Of a DNA stretch of 64,000 nucleotides, positions 8,763 to 17,815 are shown piece by piece. Numbering within the stretch: the stretch's first letter is position 1; each line of letters opens with the position of its first letter. The DNA comes from Lacticaseibacillus hegangensis (GTDB lineage: Bacteria > Bacillota > Bacilli > Lactobacillales > Lactobacillaceae): assembly GCF_003946465.1 (NCBI RefSeq), contig NZ_RHOL01000006.1, forward strand, positions 1-64,000, written 5' to 3'. The notes below the pieces were generated by a model. That model worked only from the letters and a program-made list of their open reading frames with translations. It did not search any database and was not told the DNA's origin. The position numbers were made by a program, and so were the translations under genes.

Positions 8763-10106
8763 ATGGCAAAACATGCCATAAAGATTGCGACGATTGGTGG
8801 CGGCTCGGGCTACACGCCAGAGCTGGTAAAGGGCTTTTTGGACCGGTACGACGAGATGCCGGTGCGCGAGCTGTGGCTGGTTGATGTCCCGGCCGGCGAA
8901 GCGAAACTGAATGTGATCGGAGCCATGGCAAAACGTATGGTCAAGGCCGCGGGCAAGCCGATGAAAATCGTCACGACGCTGGACCGTGAAGCGGCGCTGG
9001 CGGATGCCGATTTTGTCACGACGCAGTTTCGGGTCGGTCAGCTTCCGGCGCGCGTCAATGACGAGAACATACCGATCAAGTACGGCACGCTCGGGCAGGA
9101 AACTAACGGGGCCGGCGAGTTGATGATGGCGATGCGCTCGATCCCCGTGCTAATTGACATTGTGCATGACATGGAGCGGCTTTGCCCTGAGGCGTGGCTG
9201 ATCAACTTTGCCAATCCGGCGGGGATGATGACCGAGGCCGTGCTGCATTACACCAACTGGACGAAGGTCATTGGGCTGTGCAACGGTCCGGACAACATCC
9301 GCCGCGATATTGTGAAGGCGCTGGACGTCGATCCGGCGCGCGTTTATGTCGAGTTCATCGGCCTGAACCACCTGGTGTTTGCCAGGCACATCTACCTCGA
9401 CGGCCAGGACGTGACGGCACATGTGATCAAGCTGGTCACCAGCCAGAAGCAGCGCGTCGACAACCCCGGAGTCGGCAACTGGGATGCCGACTTTTTGCAG
9501 AGCCTCGGCGTGATCCCCATCAGCTACTTGCAGTACTACTGGAAAACCAAGCAGGTGGTCGCCGAAGAACAGCGAGCGGCGGCGCACGAAGGCAGCCGGG
9601 CGGTCGTGGCCGAGCGGTTGGAAAAGCAGCTCTTCGATATCTACCGTGACCCGAGCCTGGTGACGCTGCCGAAAGAACTGAAAAAGCGCGGCGGGTCGGG
9701 CTACAGCCGGGCCTCCTGCAACCTGATCTATTCCATATACGCCGACAAGCGCGACGTCCAGGTCGTCAACGTGGCCAACAACGGCGGCTGCCTGGACCTG
9801 GCGCCGGATTCGGTGATGGAAATGAACTGTGTGATCACCGGCCACGGTCCGGTGCCGCTGACCACTGGCCATCTGCCGCAAGCCTGCGTCGGCATCGTGC
9901 ACGAGATGAAGGCCTTCGAGCAGGTCGGCTGTAAGGCGGCCGTCAGCGGCGATTACGCCACAGCACTCAAGGCTCTGACCATCAATCCGGTCGTCCACTC
10001 CGATGTGGATGCTCGGCCGCTGCTCAACGAGCTGCTGGCGGCCAATGAACAGTATTTGCCGCAGGTCGACTTCACCAAGCTGCGGGCCGCTGACATTTTA
10101 AAGTAG
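8763..10106 (+). CDS. 6-phospho-glucosidase, glycoside hydrolase family 4
   Basis: 447 residues, normal for GH4. These enzymes hydrolyse 6-phospho-glucosides by an NAD+- and Mn2+-dependent redox-elimination mechanism. Visible marks are the dinucleotide loop GGGSGYTPEL near residue 10, TQFRVGQL near 85, QETNGAGELMMAMRSIPV near 110, INFANPAG near 145, the metal-ligand Cys in GLCNGPDN near 175, and GLNHL near 200. The overall pattern fits LicH/CelF-type phospho-beta-glucosidases better than melibiases. ATG at 8763 follows AAAGGG by 8 nt. It acts in the cytoplasm on PTS products. The RpiR gene is divergent and a hairpin terminator follows. Confidence 0.9.
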   Translation: MAKHAIKIATIGGGSGYTPELVKGFLDRYDEMPVRELWLVDVPAGEAKLNVIGAMAKRMVKAAGKPMKIVTTLDREAALADADFVTTQFRVGQLPARVNDENIPIKYGTLGQETNGAGELMMAMRSIPVLIDIVHDMERLCPEAWLINFANPAGMMTEAVLHYTNWTKVIGLCNGPDNIRRDIVKALDVDPARVYVEFIGLNHLVFARHIYLDGQDVTAHVIKLVTSQKQRVDNPGVGNWDADFLQSLGVIPISYLQYYWKTKQVVAEEQRAAAHEGSRAVVAERLEKQLFDIYRDPSLVTLPKELKKRGGSGYSRASCNLIYSIYADKRDVQVVNVANNGGCLDLAPDSVMEMNCVITGHGPVPLTTGHLPQACVGIVHEMKAFEQVGCKAAVSGDYATALKALTINPVVHSDVDARPLLNELLAANEQYLPQVDFTKLRAADILK

Positions 10107-10113
10107 ACGAAAA

Positions 10114-10151
10114 CCCCGGTACGGCATAGGCTTTTCTATGCGGCATCGGGG
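10114..10151 (+). terminator. terminator after GH4 gene
   Basis: Imperfect hairpin with outer stem CCCCG/CGGGG and inner GGCATAG/CTATGC around a CTTTT loop, followed by CCTTTAT. It lies 8 nt after the stop codon. Confidence 0.6.
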
Positions 10152-10280
10152 CCTTTATATGCGTTTCTATGCTTAGTAAATCTCATTTCCTAGCGTTGCA
10201 TCAAGGGCTGATCTGAAGCTAGACAGGCAGGTTATACAATCACCTGTACTAGTAAATTTTTAGTGACTAAGATAGTTGAC

Positions 10281-11654
10281 TTAGTCGAGCTCAGCCCCGT
10301 TAGTCTCGATCACATGCTTGAACCACGCGTAGGACTTCTTCGGAACCCGCTTAAGGTCCTTCAGATCTGAATTGGTGCGGTTGACATAGACCATGCCGTA
10401 ACGCTTGTCCATGTTGCCGCTGGAGCTAGGAATATCGATCAGCCCCCAGCCGAGGTAACCGATGACGTCAACGCCATCTTCGAATACCGCATCCTTGAGC
10501 GCTTGAATGTGCACACGGTGGTAATCGATCCGGTAGTCATCCTGGATCTCCTGGCCGGTGTAGTGTTCGCGGATGCCAATCCCGTTTTCGATCGGGAACA
10601 TCGGCACGTGGTACTGATCGTAAACTTTGGTGAGAATGTCGCGGAAGCCGAGCGGATCAACGTTCCAGCCCCACTCGTTGACCTGCAGCCCGGGCACTTG
10701 CTCGGAGCCGTAGTCGAGATAGTGGTTGACGATCGTGTTGATTGGCACCTTGTCGGAGTTGATCTGGCCGGACCGGTAGTAGGAAAAGGCGATGAAGTCG
10801 CTCTTCAGCTGCTTAAATGCTGTCTTATCGGCATCGGTGAAGTCCATGTCGATACCGTGGTTCTTGACGAAGGTCATGACTTCCGTGGAGTACTGGCCGT
10901 TAACGAAGACGTCGAGTAAATTTTTATTTAGGAACTCGTCGATTTGCCGTGCATATAAGATATCCCTTGGTGCAGACGTAGCCGGATACACCTCGCTATA
11001 GGCGAGCATCCCGCCAATTTTAGCGGAAGACTGTTTGTGCAGGTAATTGGCGACCTCGGCGTGGGCGACCATTACGTGGTGAGAGATGGTGTACAAAGCG
11101 GAGTCGCTCCGTTCGCCATTCAAATCACCCGCGAAGTAATATGCATCAGGAAGAAAGTAGAGGTTTTGCTCGTTGAACGTGATCCAGTACGGAACCCGGT
11201 CTGCGAACTCATCGACCATCTTCTTGCCGTAGCGCACGAACGCTTCGACGACGTGGCGGCTGGCAAAGCCGTTGTACTTCTCGGCCAAGGCCAGCGGCAT
11301 GTCGAAGTGGTACAGGCAAATCATCGGGGTGATTCCGGCTTTAATGAGCTTATCGATCAAGTCGGAATAGAAATTGATTCCTTCCTCGTTGAAGTCGCCA
11401 TCGCCGGTTGGGCAGACCCGGCTCCAGGAAATCTGGAACCGGTAAGCATTCATGCCCTGATCGGCCATGAGCTGAATGTCCTCGTCGTAGCGGTGGTAAT
11501 CGTCAATGGCAACGTGCCAGTCCGAAGCGTCCTTCGAAGCTGGGCGGTCGTCGTACACCGACTTGCCCTTGCCGCCTTCGTTCCAGCCACCTTCTGTCTG
11601 CATGCTGGAAGTGGAATTGCCCCATAAAAACCCTTCAGGTAATGCTTTACTCAT
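10281..11654 (-). CDS. 6-phospho-beta-glucosidase, glycoside hydrolase family 1
   Basis: 457 residues, the full length of GH1 phospho-glucosidases. The N-terminal GFLWGNSTSSMQTEG block is the family signature. The acid/base Glu162 is in TFNEQN and the nucleophile Glu356 in FPIENGIG. It is cytoplasmic and cleaves 6-phospho-beta-glucosides delivered by a PTS. ATG at 11654 is 8 nt after TTGGAGG; upstream in-frame codons have no ribosome site. The nearest upstream gene on the same strand is the GntR regulator, 190 bp away with no clear terminator between them, so co-transcription is possible. Confidence 0.92.
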   Translation of the reverse strand: MSKALPEGFLWGNSTSSMQTEGGWNEGGKGKSVYDDRPASKDASDWHVAIDDYHRYDEDIQLMADQGMNAYRFQISWSRVCPTGDGDFNEEGINFYSDLIDKLIKAGITPMICLYHFDMPLALAEKYNGFASRHVVEAFVRYGKKMVDEFADRVPYWITFNEQNLYFLPDAYYFAGDLNGERSDSALYTISHHVMVAHAEVANYLHKQSSAKIGGMLAYSEVYPATSAPRDILYARQIDEFLNKNLLDVFVNGQYSTEVMTFVKNHGIDMDFTDADKTAFKQLKSDFIAFSYYRSGQINSDKVPINTIVNHYLDYGSEQVPGLQVNEWGWNVDPLGFRDILTKVYDQYHVPMFPIENGIGIREHYTGQEIQDDYRIDYHRVHIQALKDAVFEDGVDVIGYLGWGLIDIPSSSGNMDKRYGMVYVNRTNSDLKDLKRVPKKSYAWFKHVIETNGAELD

Positions 11655-11842
11655 ATCTACGTCCTCCAAATATAATTGTAATAGGTTATTCAACAAGAAA
11701 GCCCTGTCCCGACTTAGCGGCTAAATATCCGCTGATCGGCCTACAAAGTAATCATATGAAAATCCATTTGCAGCCATCTGAGCAGCTTTGTTTGCATGAC
11801 TATGAGATTGCAGAACGCGCACCTGGTTGAACTTTCTCAGCA

Positions 11843-12538
11843 TCAGTGACGTCGCGCAACGTGAGTGTGATAGGCGTGATGCTCAATAATTTCAGAATAT
11901 TCAAAGACGCGGCCGTCTTCAAGGTAGTTGGTCGACCGGGTCAGCATTGCAGCACTTGGCTTGTCTTCAGGTAACCCTAGGTGTGTTTTTTGCTCGTCGG
12001 TCAGCAGAATATCCCGGTCCTCTCGCACGACATAGGAGATGCGGTAGCCATGCGTTTCTACATAATTGTAGATAGGACCAGAGGCATCTTTTTTGGTGAA
12101 GTCGGGGAACATTTCCTGAGGCATGTACGCATCCTCGTACTGAACTAGTTTTTTGTTCAAGAAGCGTTGGCGGCAAAAGTGAATGATTGGGGAGCCCAAG
12201 TCAATCTTGAACAACTGCGAAAGCTCATGTGAGGACTTCTCAATCGCGAACGCAGTCACCTTGTCCTTTTGCGTTTTGGCCCGGGAGAGTTCACTTAAGC
12301 CACGCAGCAAGATTGAGTCAAGGACCTTGGCGTCTTGGCTATAGTAACCTGAGCCCTGAATTGAGTAGATGAGCCCTTCAACTTCGAGCTCTTTGAGCAC
12401 ATTTCGAATTGTGTTTCGACTGGCCCCGTAATAGGTTACCAGGGCTTGTTCAGTTGGCAATTTTTTCTGATCTTTATAAACACCATCTAGGATCTGGCCT
12501 TTTAGGTCGTCGAATATTTTGCCGGATTTCGTTGCCAT
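11843..12538 (-). CDS. GntR-family transcriptional regulator (HutC/TreR type)
   Basis: 231 residues: an N-terminal winged helix (residues 1-70, with KLPTEQALVTYYGASRNTIR) and a C-terminal UTRA ligand domain ending in the usual LTRSTNYLEDGRVFEYSEII pattern. ATG at 12538 is 7 nt after TTGGAGGC. It is divergent from the ROK-PTS operon and upstream of the GH1 gene, so it is the obvious candidate to control both in response to a phosphorylated sugar. The operator is not certain; AT-rich imperfect dyads lie in 12575-12630. Confidence 0.85.
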   Translation of the reverse strand: MATKSGKIFDDLKGQILDGVYKDQKKLPTEQALVTYYGASRNTIRNVLKELEVEGLIYSIQGSGYYSQDAKVLDSILLRGLSELSRAKTQKDKVTAFAIEKSSHELSQLFKIDLGSPIIHFCRQRFLNKKLVQYEDAYMPQEMFPDFTKKDASGPIYNYVETHGYRISYVVREDRDILLTDEQKTHLGLPEDKPSAAMLTRSTNYLEDGRVFEYSEIIEHHAYHTHVARRH

Positions 12539-12632
12539 ACAATCAGCCTCCAAAGCGCTTAGTTTTGCCCAAATAGACTATATCACAAAAATAGGTTTGC
12601 ACAAATAATTTAGAATTTATTCCAACAAATTA

Positions 12633-12661
12633 TTGACAGCGGTTACAGTACGAACTATCAT
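12633..12661 (+). promoter_or_regulatory. promoter of the ROK-PTS-glycosidase operon
   Basis: TTGACA at 12633-12638, 17-nt spacer, TATCAT at 12656-12661, a near-consensus promoter 70 nt before the ROK start. Confidence 0.75.
12634..12647 (+). promoter_or_regulatory. cre site (CcpA)
   Basis: TGACAGCGGTTACA matches the cre consensus TGWNANCGNTNWCA at all positions and overlaps the -35 box, the classic position for carbon catabolite repression of a PTS operon. Confidence 0.72.
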
Positions 12662-12730
12662 CGGTTTTGGATGTGAGCCAAAAGCATGCTTGGCTAAGTC
12701 CAGCATCCAGAGCTAAAGAGGGGGAGTAGC

Positions 12731-13627
12731 TTGAGACAATTCTTAGGGGTAGACCTTGGTGGCACAAGCATCAAGACAGGCGTTGTAGACGAGAACGGTC
12801 AAGTCACTGACCATTTAAGTTTCAAAACGCCGAACTCGCGCGATGAGATCTTTAGTCTGATCAACCAAAGAGCAGAATCGATCGCGGACGTTCGTGGTGT
12901 CGGGATTAGTATTCCTGGCTACGTTAGCCCAAATGGCTTAGTCAGAAAGGCTGGTGCGTTGACTTCGCTGGCAGGACTTAACATCAAGTCAAAGCTCGAG
13001 GAGATGTTGGCATTGCCAGTTAGTGTTGAGAATGATGCTAATAGTTTTGCTCGAGCCGAAGCGTGGCAAGGCGTCGGCCGTGATAAGCAGAATTTTATTG
13101 TGACAACGGTTGGTACTGGGGTAGGTTCTGGGATTTACATTGGTGGTCGCCTTTTTCGCGGCACACATGACCGGTCAGGAGAAACTGGGTACATGGTAGT
13201 GGCCGATGTGGTCGATGATGACACGGATTTGGCTTCAATCAACAAAAAAGCTTCGATACCTGGCCTGTTGCGTTACTACGAAGAGCACGCGAACCATCCC
13301 GCCAAGGATGGAGAAGCTGTGTATCAGATGGCTAATGATGGCGATTTTTCCGCGGTTAAGGCAGTTCAACGATTCACTCTTGAGGTCAGCAAAGGATTAT
13401 ATAATCTCACTGTTCTTTTCGATCCGGAGCTGCTTGTAATTGGCGGTGGAATCAGCAGTAATTCACAATTTTTGCACGAGGTTCAACAGCGTTATCAAGT
13501 GTTGTGCACACTCAATGGGTCATTATCGACTGATGAACTGCCAGCGATCGTTCCTGCAACGTTTAGGAACGACGGTGGGATGATTGGCGCGGTGTCTATG
13601 TTGGTATTAGGCAACGGCGCTCGTTGA
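12731..13627 (+). CDS. ROK-family sugar kinase
   Basis: 298 residues with no N-terminal helix-turn-helix, so a kinase and not a repressor. The ATP phosphate loop is VDLGGTSIKTG near residue 6, and VENDANSFARAEAW near 100 contains the catalytic Asp. The zinc motif common in glucokinases (CXCGXXGC) is missing: at that place it reads GETGYMVV, where many ROK enzymes have GH. TTG start at 12731 after AGAGGGGGAG. As first gene of the PTS operon it may phosphorylate the non-phosphorylated sugar released inside the cell from an imported phospho-oligosaccharide (inference). Confidence 0.82.
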   Translation: MRQFLGVDLGGTSIKTGVVDENGQVTDHLSFKTPNSRDEIFSLINQRAESIADVRGVGISIPGYVSPNGLVRKAGALTSLAGLNIKSKLEEMLALPVSVENDANSFARAEAWQGVGRDKQNFIVTTVGTGVGSGIYIGGRLFRGTHDRSGETGYMVVADVVDDDTDLASINKKASIPGLLRYYEEHANHPAKDGEAVYQMANDGDFSAVKAVQRFTLEVSKGLYNLTVLFDPELLVIGGGISSNSQFLHEVQQRYQVLCTLNGSLSTDELPAIVPATFRNDGGMIGAVSMLVLGNGAR

Positions 13628-13663
13628 TATTTTTGCTACTGCATGAAGTAAGGAGGGTTAGAG

Positions 13664-15073
13664 TTGGACAAGAATTCAAAAGAGCCCAAAAAGAAAAAGG
13701 GCAAATTTAAATTTGGCAATTTCACCGATGTGTTACTTCCAATTGCTCAAAAAGCCAGTGAAAACAAAGTCCTAATCTGTATTCGTGATGCTTTCGCCGA
13801 CACAATGTCCTACATCATTATTGCGTCAATGTTTGGGATCATTAACTGGGTCGTCTTGGATCCGAATGGGATTGTCATGGGTGTCCAAGGCTTGAATCTG
13901 GGGAAACTCTTCACAGGTCTGACCGGTGATGCATATGCCGCTTCAAGTTTTGTAAAGACTTTGGGGAATGCACAGTACTTGGGGAACATTATCATCAATG
14001 CTTCCCTGAAAATTTACTCACTCTTGCTGGTGATTGCCTTTGGGCGTGAAATTGCCAAGATGTGGGATGTGCGGCCTGTAGATGGCACATTCATTGCGAC
14101 GATCAGCTTTCTGATCGTCACCCCTCAATTTGTCAATTTTCAAAATGGCAAGGCAATGCTGAAGATCGACAATGCGTTTAGTTTTGATAATTTAGGTACG
14201 AATGCAACCATCACCGCTATGCTGATTTCGTTCTTTTCGGTCTGGATGTTTGCCAAGCTAATGAAAGTTAAGCATCTGCGCATTAACATGCCAAAGACAG
14301 TGCCACCTGCTGTTTCGGATGCGTTTGCTGCAATGCTGCCTAGCTTTATTACCATCACAGCCATGGGTCTGATTGCGGCAGTTCTACACTGGTTCTCCAT
14401 TCCCGCAATCAATGATTTGATTTACAAGGTTTTGCAGGTGCCATTAGTCGGAGCTGCCCAAAGCTGGGCATTTAATATTCTCAGTACGGCCTTGCAGCAG
14501 TTCTTCTGGTTGTTTGGGATCAACGGGCAGAACGTTCTGGCCCCACTCAGTGTTCTCAGCACGCCACCGACGCTTGCTAACCAGGCCGGAACAGGGCACT
14601 TTATCTTTGTTGCTGGATTGTTCTCCGCTTCCCAAGCCATCCACAACCTTGGGATGGTTGGGGCGATATTCCTCTTTTCGAAGCGTCCCGACTGGAAAAC
14701 CGTCGCAAAGCTGGGTGCGCCAGCCGCTATCTTTAATATTGGTGAACCACTGCTATTCGGTATTCCAGTTATGTTGAATCCAATTATGATGTTTCCGTAC
14801 GTCTTTGCCCCGGTCATGAACCTGATTGTCTTTGGCCTGGCTGTTCAGTTCCACTTGACGCCAGTGTTTAGATATATGGTTCCGTGGACGACTCCACCGA
14901 TTCTGAATGCGCTGCTTGGCAACGGTTCGATTAGTGCGGTTGTGATTCAGCTGTTGTGTATTGCAATGGACGTCGCAATTTACACGCCATTCGTTCGTTT
15001 AGGCAACAAACAGTACGATATGCAGATCAAAGATGAGGAAAAGAAAGAATTGGAGAAGGCTGCGAATGCCTAA
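13664..15073 (+). CDS. PTS sugar transporter EIIC, lactose/cellobiose family
   Basis: 469 residues, about ten membrane helices, in the CelB/LicC family. It starts at TTG 13664, 7 nt after AAGGAGG, and begins with a Lys-rich stretch. The substrate loop has GEPLLFGIPVMLNPI near residue 365, the signature where the conserved Glu contacts the sugar. It imports and phosphorylates a disaccharide or oligosaccharide with the EIIB encoded at 17340. No EIIA gene is seen nearby, so the phosphate must come through an EIIA encoded elsewhere. Confidence 0.9.
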   Translation: MDKNSKEPKKKKGKFKFGNFTDVLLPIAQKASENKVLICIRDAFADTMSYIIIASMFGIINWVVLDPNGIVMGVQGLNLGKLFTGLTGDAYAASSFVKTLGNAQYLGNIIINASLKIYSLLLVIAFGREIAKMWDVRPVDGTFIATISFLIVTPQFVNFQNGKAMLKIDNAFSFDNLGTNATITAMLISFFSVWMFAKLMKVKHLRINMPKTVPPAVSDAFAAMLPSFITITAMGLIAAVLHWFSIPAINDLIYKVLQVPLVGAAQSWAFNILSTALQQFFWLFGINGQNVLAPLSVLSTPPTLANQAGTGHFIFVAGLFSASQAIHNLGMVGAIFLFSKRPDWKTVAKLGAPAAIFNIGEPLLFGIPVMLNPIMMFPYVFAPVMNLIVFGLAVQFHLTPVFRYMVPWTTPPILNALLGNGSISAVVIQLLCIAMDVAIYTPFVRLGNKQYDMQIKDEEKKELEKAANA

Positions 15074-15096
15074 GCAATCGTAATATGGAGGACTAA

Positions 15097-17199
15097 ATGG
15101 CTAAGATCATCACGTTAAGCACATTAAAGAAATATCAACTAGGTGATATGGTTGTTCATTACCTTCAGGACACTGAAGGCCATGTCGAATGGACGATCTA
15201 TCCGGCAGAACTAGCCAGTTCATTTCGTCTTCCAACTGATCAAGTGAGGACTAATTCACTTGTGCAAGCCAAGCTGCGAGAAGACTACTACGACAAGAAC
15301 TTCACCAATGGGACGACAATGCTGAATTGTCAGACCAGTCAGCTGTTGAAATATCAAGATCAGAGGGTGGAAGTCGAAGGGCCTGTGACTACGATCACGA
15401 CTACGCTTGCGGACACTCGAGATCACCGTGCAGTGCATTTCGTGCAGTGGGATGAAGGAGAGAATCGGCTTAAAACCTGGGTGAAATTTACAAATCTTAG
15501 TGCACAGACAGCGTTACTTGATTGGCTGCCCTCGTTTGTACTTTCTGATCTGACCCCGTTTTATGACCAGCAGCCACAAGGCAAGATCAATCTAGTTCGG
15601 TTGCGCTCGAAATGGACTATGGAAGGGCGCATAGAGGAGCAACCTGTTGAGTTGTACAATCTTGAGCCGAGCTGGTCACCCTCTGGGTTAGGTATTGAGC
15701 AATTTGGCCAGGCAGGAACCATGCCGGTAAGAAACTTCTTCCCATTTGTCGGAATTCATGACACTCAGACTGCCACCTATTGGCTGGCGGAGTTGGAGGG
15801 AAAAGCCTCATGGCAGCCGAATGCTACTAGGTTGACTGATCGGGTAGCACTATATGGTGGATTACCTGACCATGATAGTGGCAATTGGCAAGTTGAGTTG
15901 AAGCAGGGCGAAAGCTACACGAGTCCGTATGCTTTATTAACGGTTGGCACTGGCACGCTTGAATATTGCAGTAAACGGCTTCAGAAGGCTGCAAGTTTGC
16001 CCAAAGCTGGATTACCTATTACTTATAACGAATTTGCAACCACTTGGGGAAATCCCAACCAAGAATTGATTGAAAGCTCGCTGCCTTTGCTCAAAAAGCA
16101 TGGCACCGATTATTACGTTATAGATGCAGGCTGGGCAAAAGATGCGACTGAAGAGCTGCCGCAAGACTGGGTCGTCGACGAGAAGAAATTTCCGAATGGT
16201 TTGAAGCCAGTGGTGGATGCAATTCATGCGCAAGGGATGAAAGCTGGTATTTGGTATGAAATAGAAACTGCCGCTCCCCCAAGTGCGAAGTATCACGACT
16301 TAAGCCACCTGCTAACCCGTGATGGGGTAGTGATCTCCACCATTAAGCGTCGCTTTCTGAATTTGTTTGATCCCAAAGTGCGTGCGTACATTCGGCAAGT
16401 CATGATCGACCCAGTTAGGGCTGCAGGCTTTGATTATCTCAAGATCGACTACAACGACACGATAGGCGTGGGGGTTGATGTAGGCAAATTACACGGTCCT
16501 GAGTCACTGGAGCAACTAACCGGTAAGACGCTCGAAATGTTTTCTGAGTTACACAAGATTCCAGGCTTGGAAATTGAGAATTGTGCGTCAGGCGGTCACC
16601 GTCTGACCCCAGCATACATTGAGGCCACTGAGTATTCCTCGTTCTCTGATGCGCATGACAGCCATGCGATTCCCATTATCGCCGCAAATGAGCTAAACGT
16701 TATACCCGCTGCGAAAAATCTCATTTGGTGTGTGCTGCATGCTGATAGTACAGATGATGAGCTAAATTTCCATTTGATTAGCACCTTTCTTGGGCTGGCT
16801 TGTCTTTCTGGAGACATACGCGGTTTATCAGATCAGCAGTGGCAAACGGTTGATACGGATTTTAAGTTCTATAAAGAAAACCAGCACTTGATTGCTGAAG
16901 GAACCCCAATTCGCGAGGGACAGCCGATTATCAGTTACTTTAACCCGGTTGGGTACCAGGTTTCCGGGTTTGTGAACCATGATACTGTGGCTGATAGCGA
17001 TGAGATGATACTCATGATTTTCGGTTTTAACCTACCTGAAAAGCAAACAATTTCCATTGCCGCTGCGGATGGGGCATGGCACGTGGAAGATGTCGTTGGG
17101 GCGGAGTCAATCGAGTTTGCGGCAACCGAGACTGGTTTAAAGATGACAATGCCAAAAGAAGTGTTTACCGCCAAAGCACTTCGGTTGACGCGACATTAA
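15097..17199 (+). CDS. alpha-galactosidase-like glycoside hydrolase, family 36
   Basis: 700 residues with the GH36 architecture: N-terminal beta-sandwich (1-300), TIM barrel (about 310-620) and a C-terminal beta domain. The barrel has YYVIDAGWAK near 341, the nucleophile Asp451 in YLKIDYN, and the acid/base Asp518 in SFSDAHD. ENCASGGHR near 492 is also typical. There is no signal peptide, so it works inside the cell, as expected beside a PTS. Substrates would be alpha-galactosides or a related alpha-linked sugar; in this operon the true substrate may be a phosphorylated oligosaccharide. SD GGAGGA precedes ATG 15097. Confidence 0.85.
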   Translation: MAKIITLSTLKKYQLGDMVVHYLQDTEGHVEWTIYPAELASSFRLPTDQVRTNSLVQAKLREDYYDKNFTNGTTMLNCQTSQLLKYQDQRVEVEGPVTTITTTLADTRDHRAVHFVQWDEGENRLKTWVKFTNLSAQTALLDWLPSFVLSDLTPFYDQQPQGKINLVRLRSKWTMEGRIEEQPVELYNLEPSWSPSGLGIEQFGQAGTMPVRNFFPFVGIHDTQTATYWLAELEGKASWQPNATRLTDRVALYGGLPDHDSGNWQVELKQGESYTSPYALLTVGTGTLEYCSKRLQKAASLPKAGLPITYNEFATTWGNPNQELIESSLPLLKKHGTDYYVIDAGWAKDATEELPQDWVVDEKKFPNGLKPVVDAIHAQGMKAGIWYEIETAAPPSAKYHDLSHLLTRDGVVISTIKRRFLNLFDPKVRAYIRQVMIDPVRAAGFDYLKIDYNDTIGVGVDVGKLHGPESLEQLTGKTLEMFSELHKIPGLEIENCASGGHRLTPAYIEATEYSSFSDAHDSHAIPIIAANELNVIPAAKNLIWCVLHADSTDDELNFHLISTFLGLACLSGDIRGLSDQQWQTVDTDFKFYKENQHLIAEGTPIREGQPIISYFNPVGYQVSGFVNHDTVADSDEMILMIFGFNLPEKQTISIAAADGAWHVEDVVGAESIEFAATETGLKMTMPKEVFTAKALRLTRH

Positions 17200-17339
17200 T
17201 CAGGCAAGCTGCATCAATTAGGATCTCAAAGGAGCATGCCGTTTTAAGAGTTTCAGCTTCAAAAGTCGCAAGATCTAAAACTAACCCGATTTGACGAAAT
17301 CTCTAGAAGAATAGGGAAGTTCTCAGTAGGAGGAGAAAT
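17200..17339. other. gap between GH36 and EIIB
   Basis: 140 bp with no gene and no terminator. The EIIB start is preceded by AGGAGGAG. The unusual order places EIIB far from EIIC, with a glycosidase between. Confidence 0.5.
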
Positions 17340-17678
17340 ATGGCGAAGTATGAAATCTTGGTTTCATGTGGGGCCGGGATGTCAAGCAGTTTACTAGGAG
17401 TTCACATGCGTGAGGCCGCAGAGAAAGAAGGTATTGATGCAGACATCGCTGCGGTTGCTGTCGACGTCATTCCTGATCAACTTAAGAAAATGAAGGCCCA
17501 GGTGATTATGATTGGCCCTCAGATGCGATTTAGGATTCCGCAGTTGCAGGAAAAGTATTCAATTCCGGTAGCGATGATTGATATTCGCTCCTACGGCACA
17601 ATGGATGGGCACGCCGTCTTGGCCGACGCAATTAAGCTAATTGAGGATCAGGGCGGTACATCGGATTCTGAAAATTGA
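17340..17678 (+). CDS. PTS sugar transporter EIIB, lactose/cellobiose family
   Basis: 112 residues. Cys10 in ILVSCGAGMSSSLL is the phosphorylation site and the surrounding P-loop is intact. It passes phosphate from EIIA to the sugar bound by EIIC. The ATG lies 7 nt after AGGAGGAG. A strong terminator follows at 17715, so the ROK-EIIC-GH36-EIIB genes form one unit and later genes may depend on read-through. Confidence 0.93.
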   Translation: MAKYEILVSCGAGMSSSLLGVHMREAAEKEGIDADIAAVAVDVIPDQLKKMKAQVIMIGPQMRFRIPQLQEKYSIPVAMIDIRSYGTMDGHAVLADAIKLIEDQGGTSDSEN

Positions 17679-17714
17679 GATGAATGATGCCTAACCTGAT
17701 GGTTAAGTGAATCG

Positions 17715-17751
17715 GAGCTGAGGCAACGCACTTGTTTGCTTCAGCTCTTTT
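17715..17751 (+). terminator. terminator after EIIB gene
   Basis: Stem GAGCTGA(G)GCAA with TTGC(T)TCAGCTC, 9-nt loop, then TTTTATT. It overlaps the upstream part of the GH28 frame and shows that the GH28 start must be the later ATG. Confidence 0.75.
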
Positions 17752-17815
17752 ATTGGTGAAGCAAGGTTTCGGTGGGCTCTCCCAGGAAAATGAATTGAAT
17801 AAGGAGATTAAAACA

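Noticed and set aside
10265-10286. GACTAAG/CTTAGTC hairpin at the end of the GH1 gene as a terminator
   Set aside because: Includes the stop codon, and neither side has a T tract after the stem.
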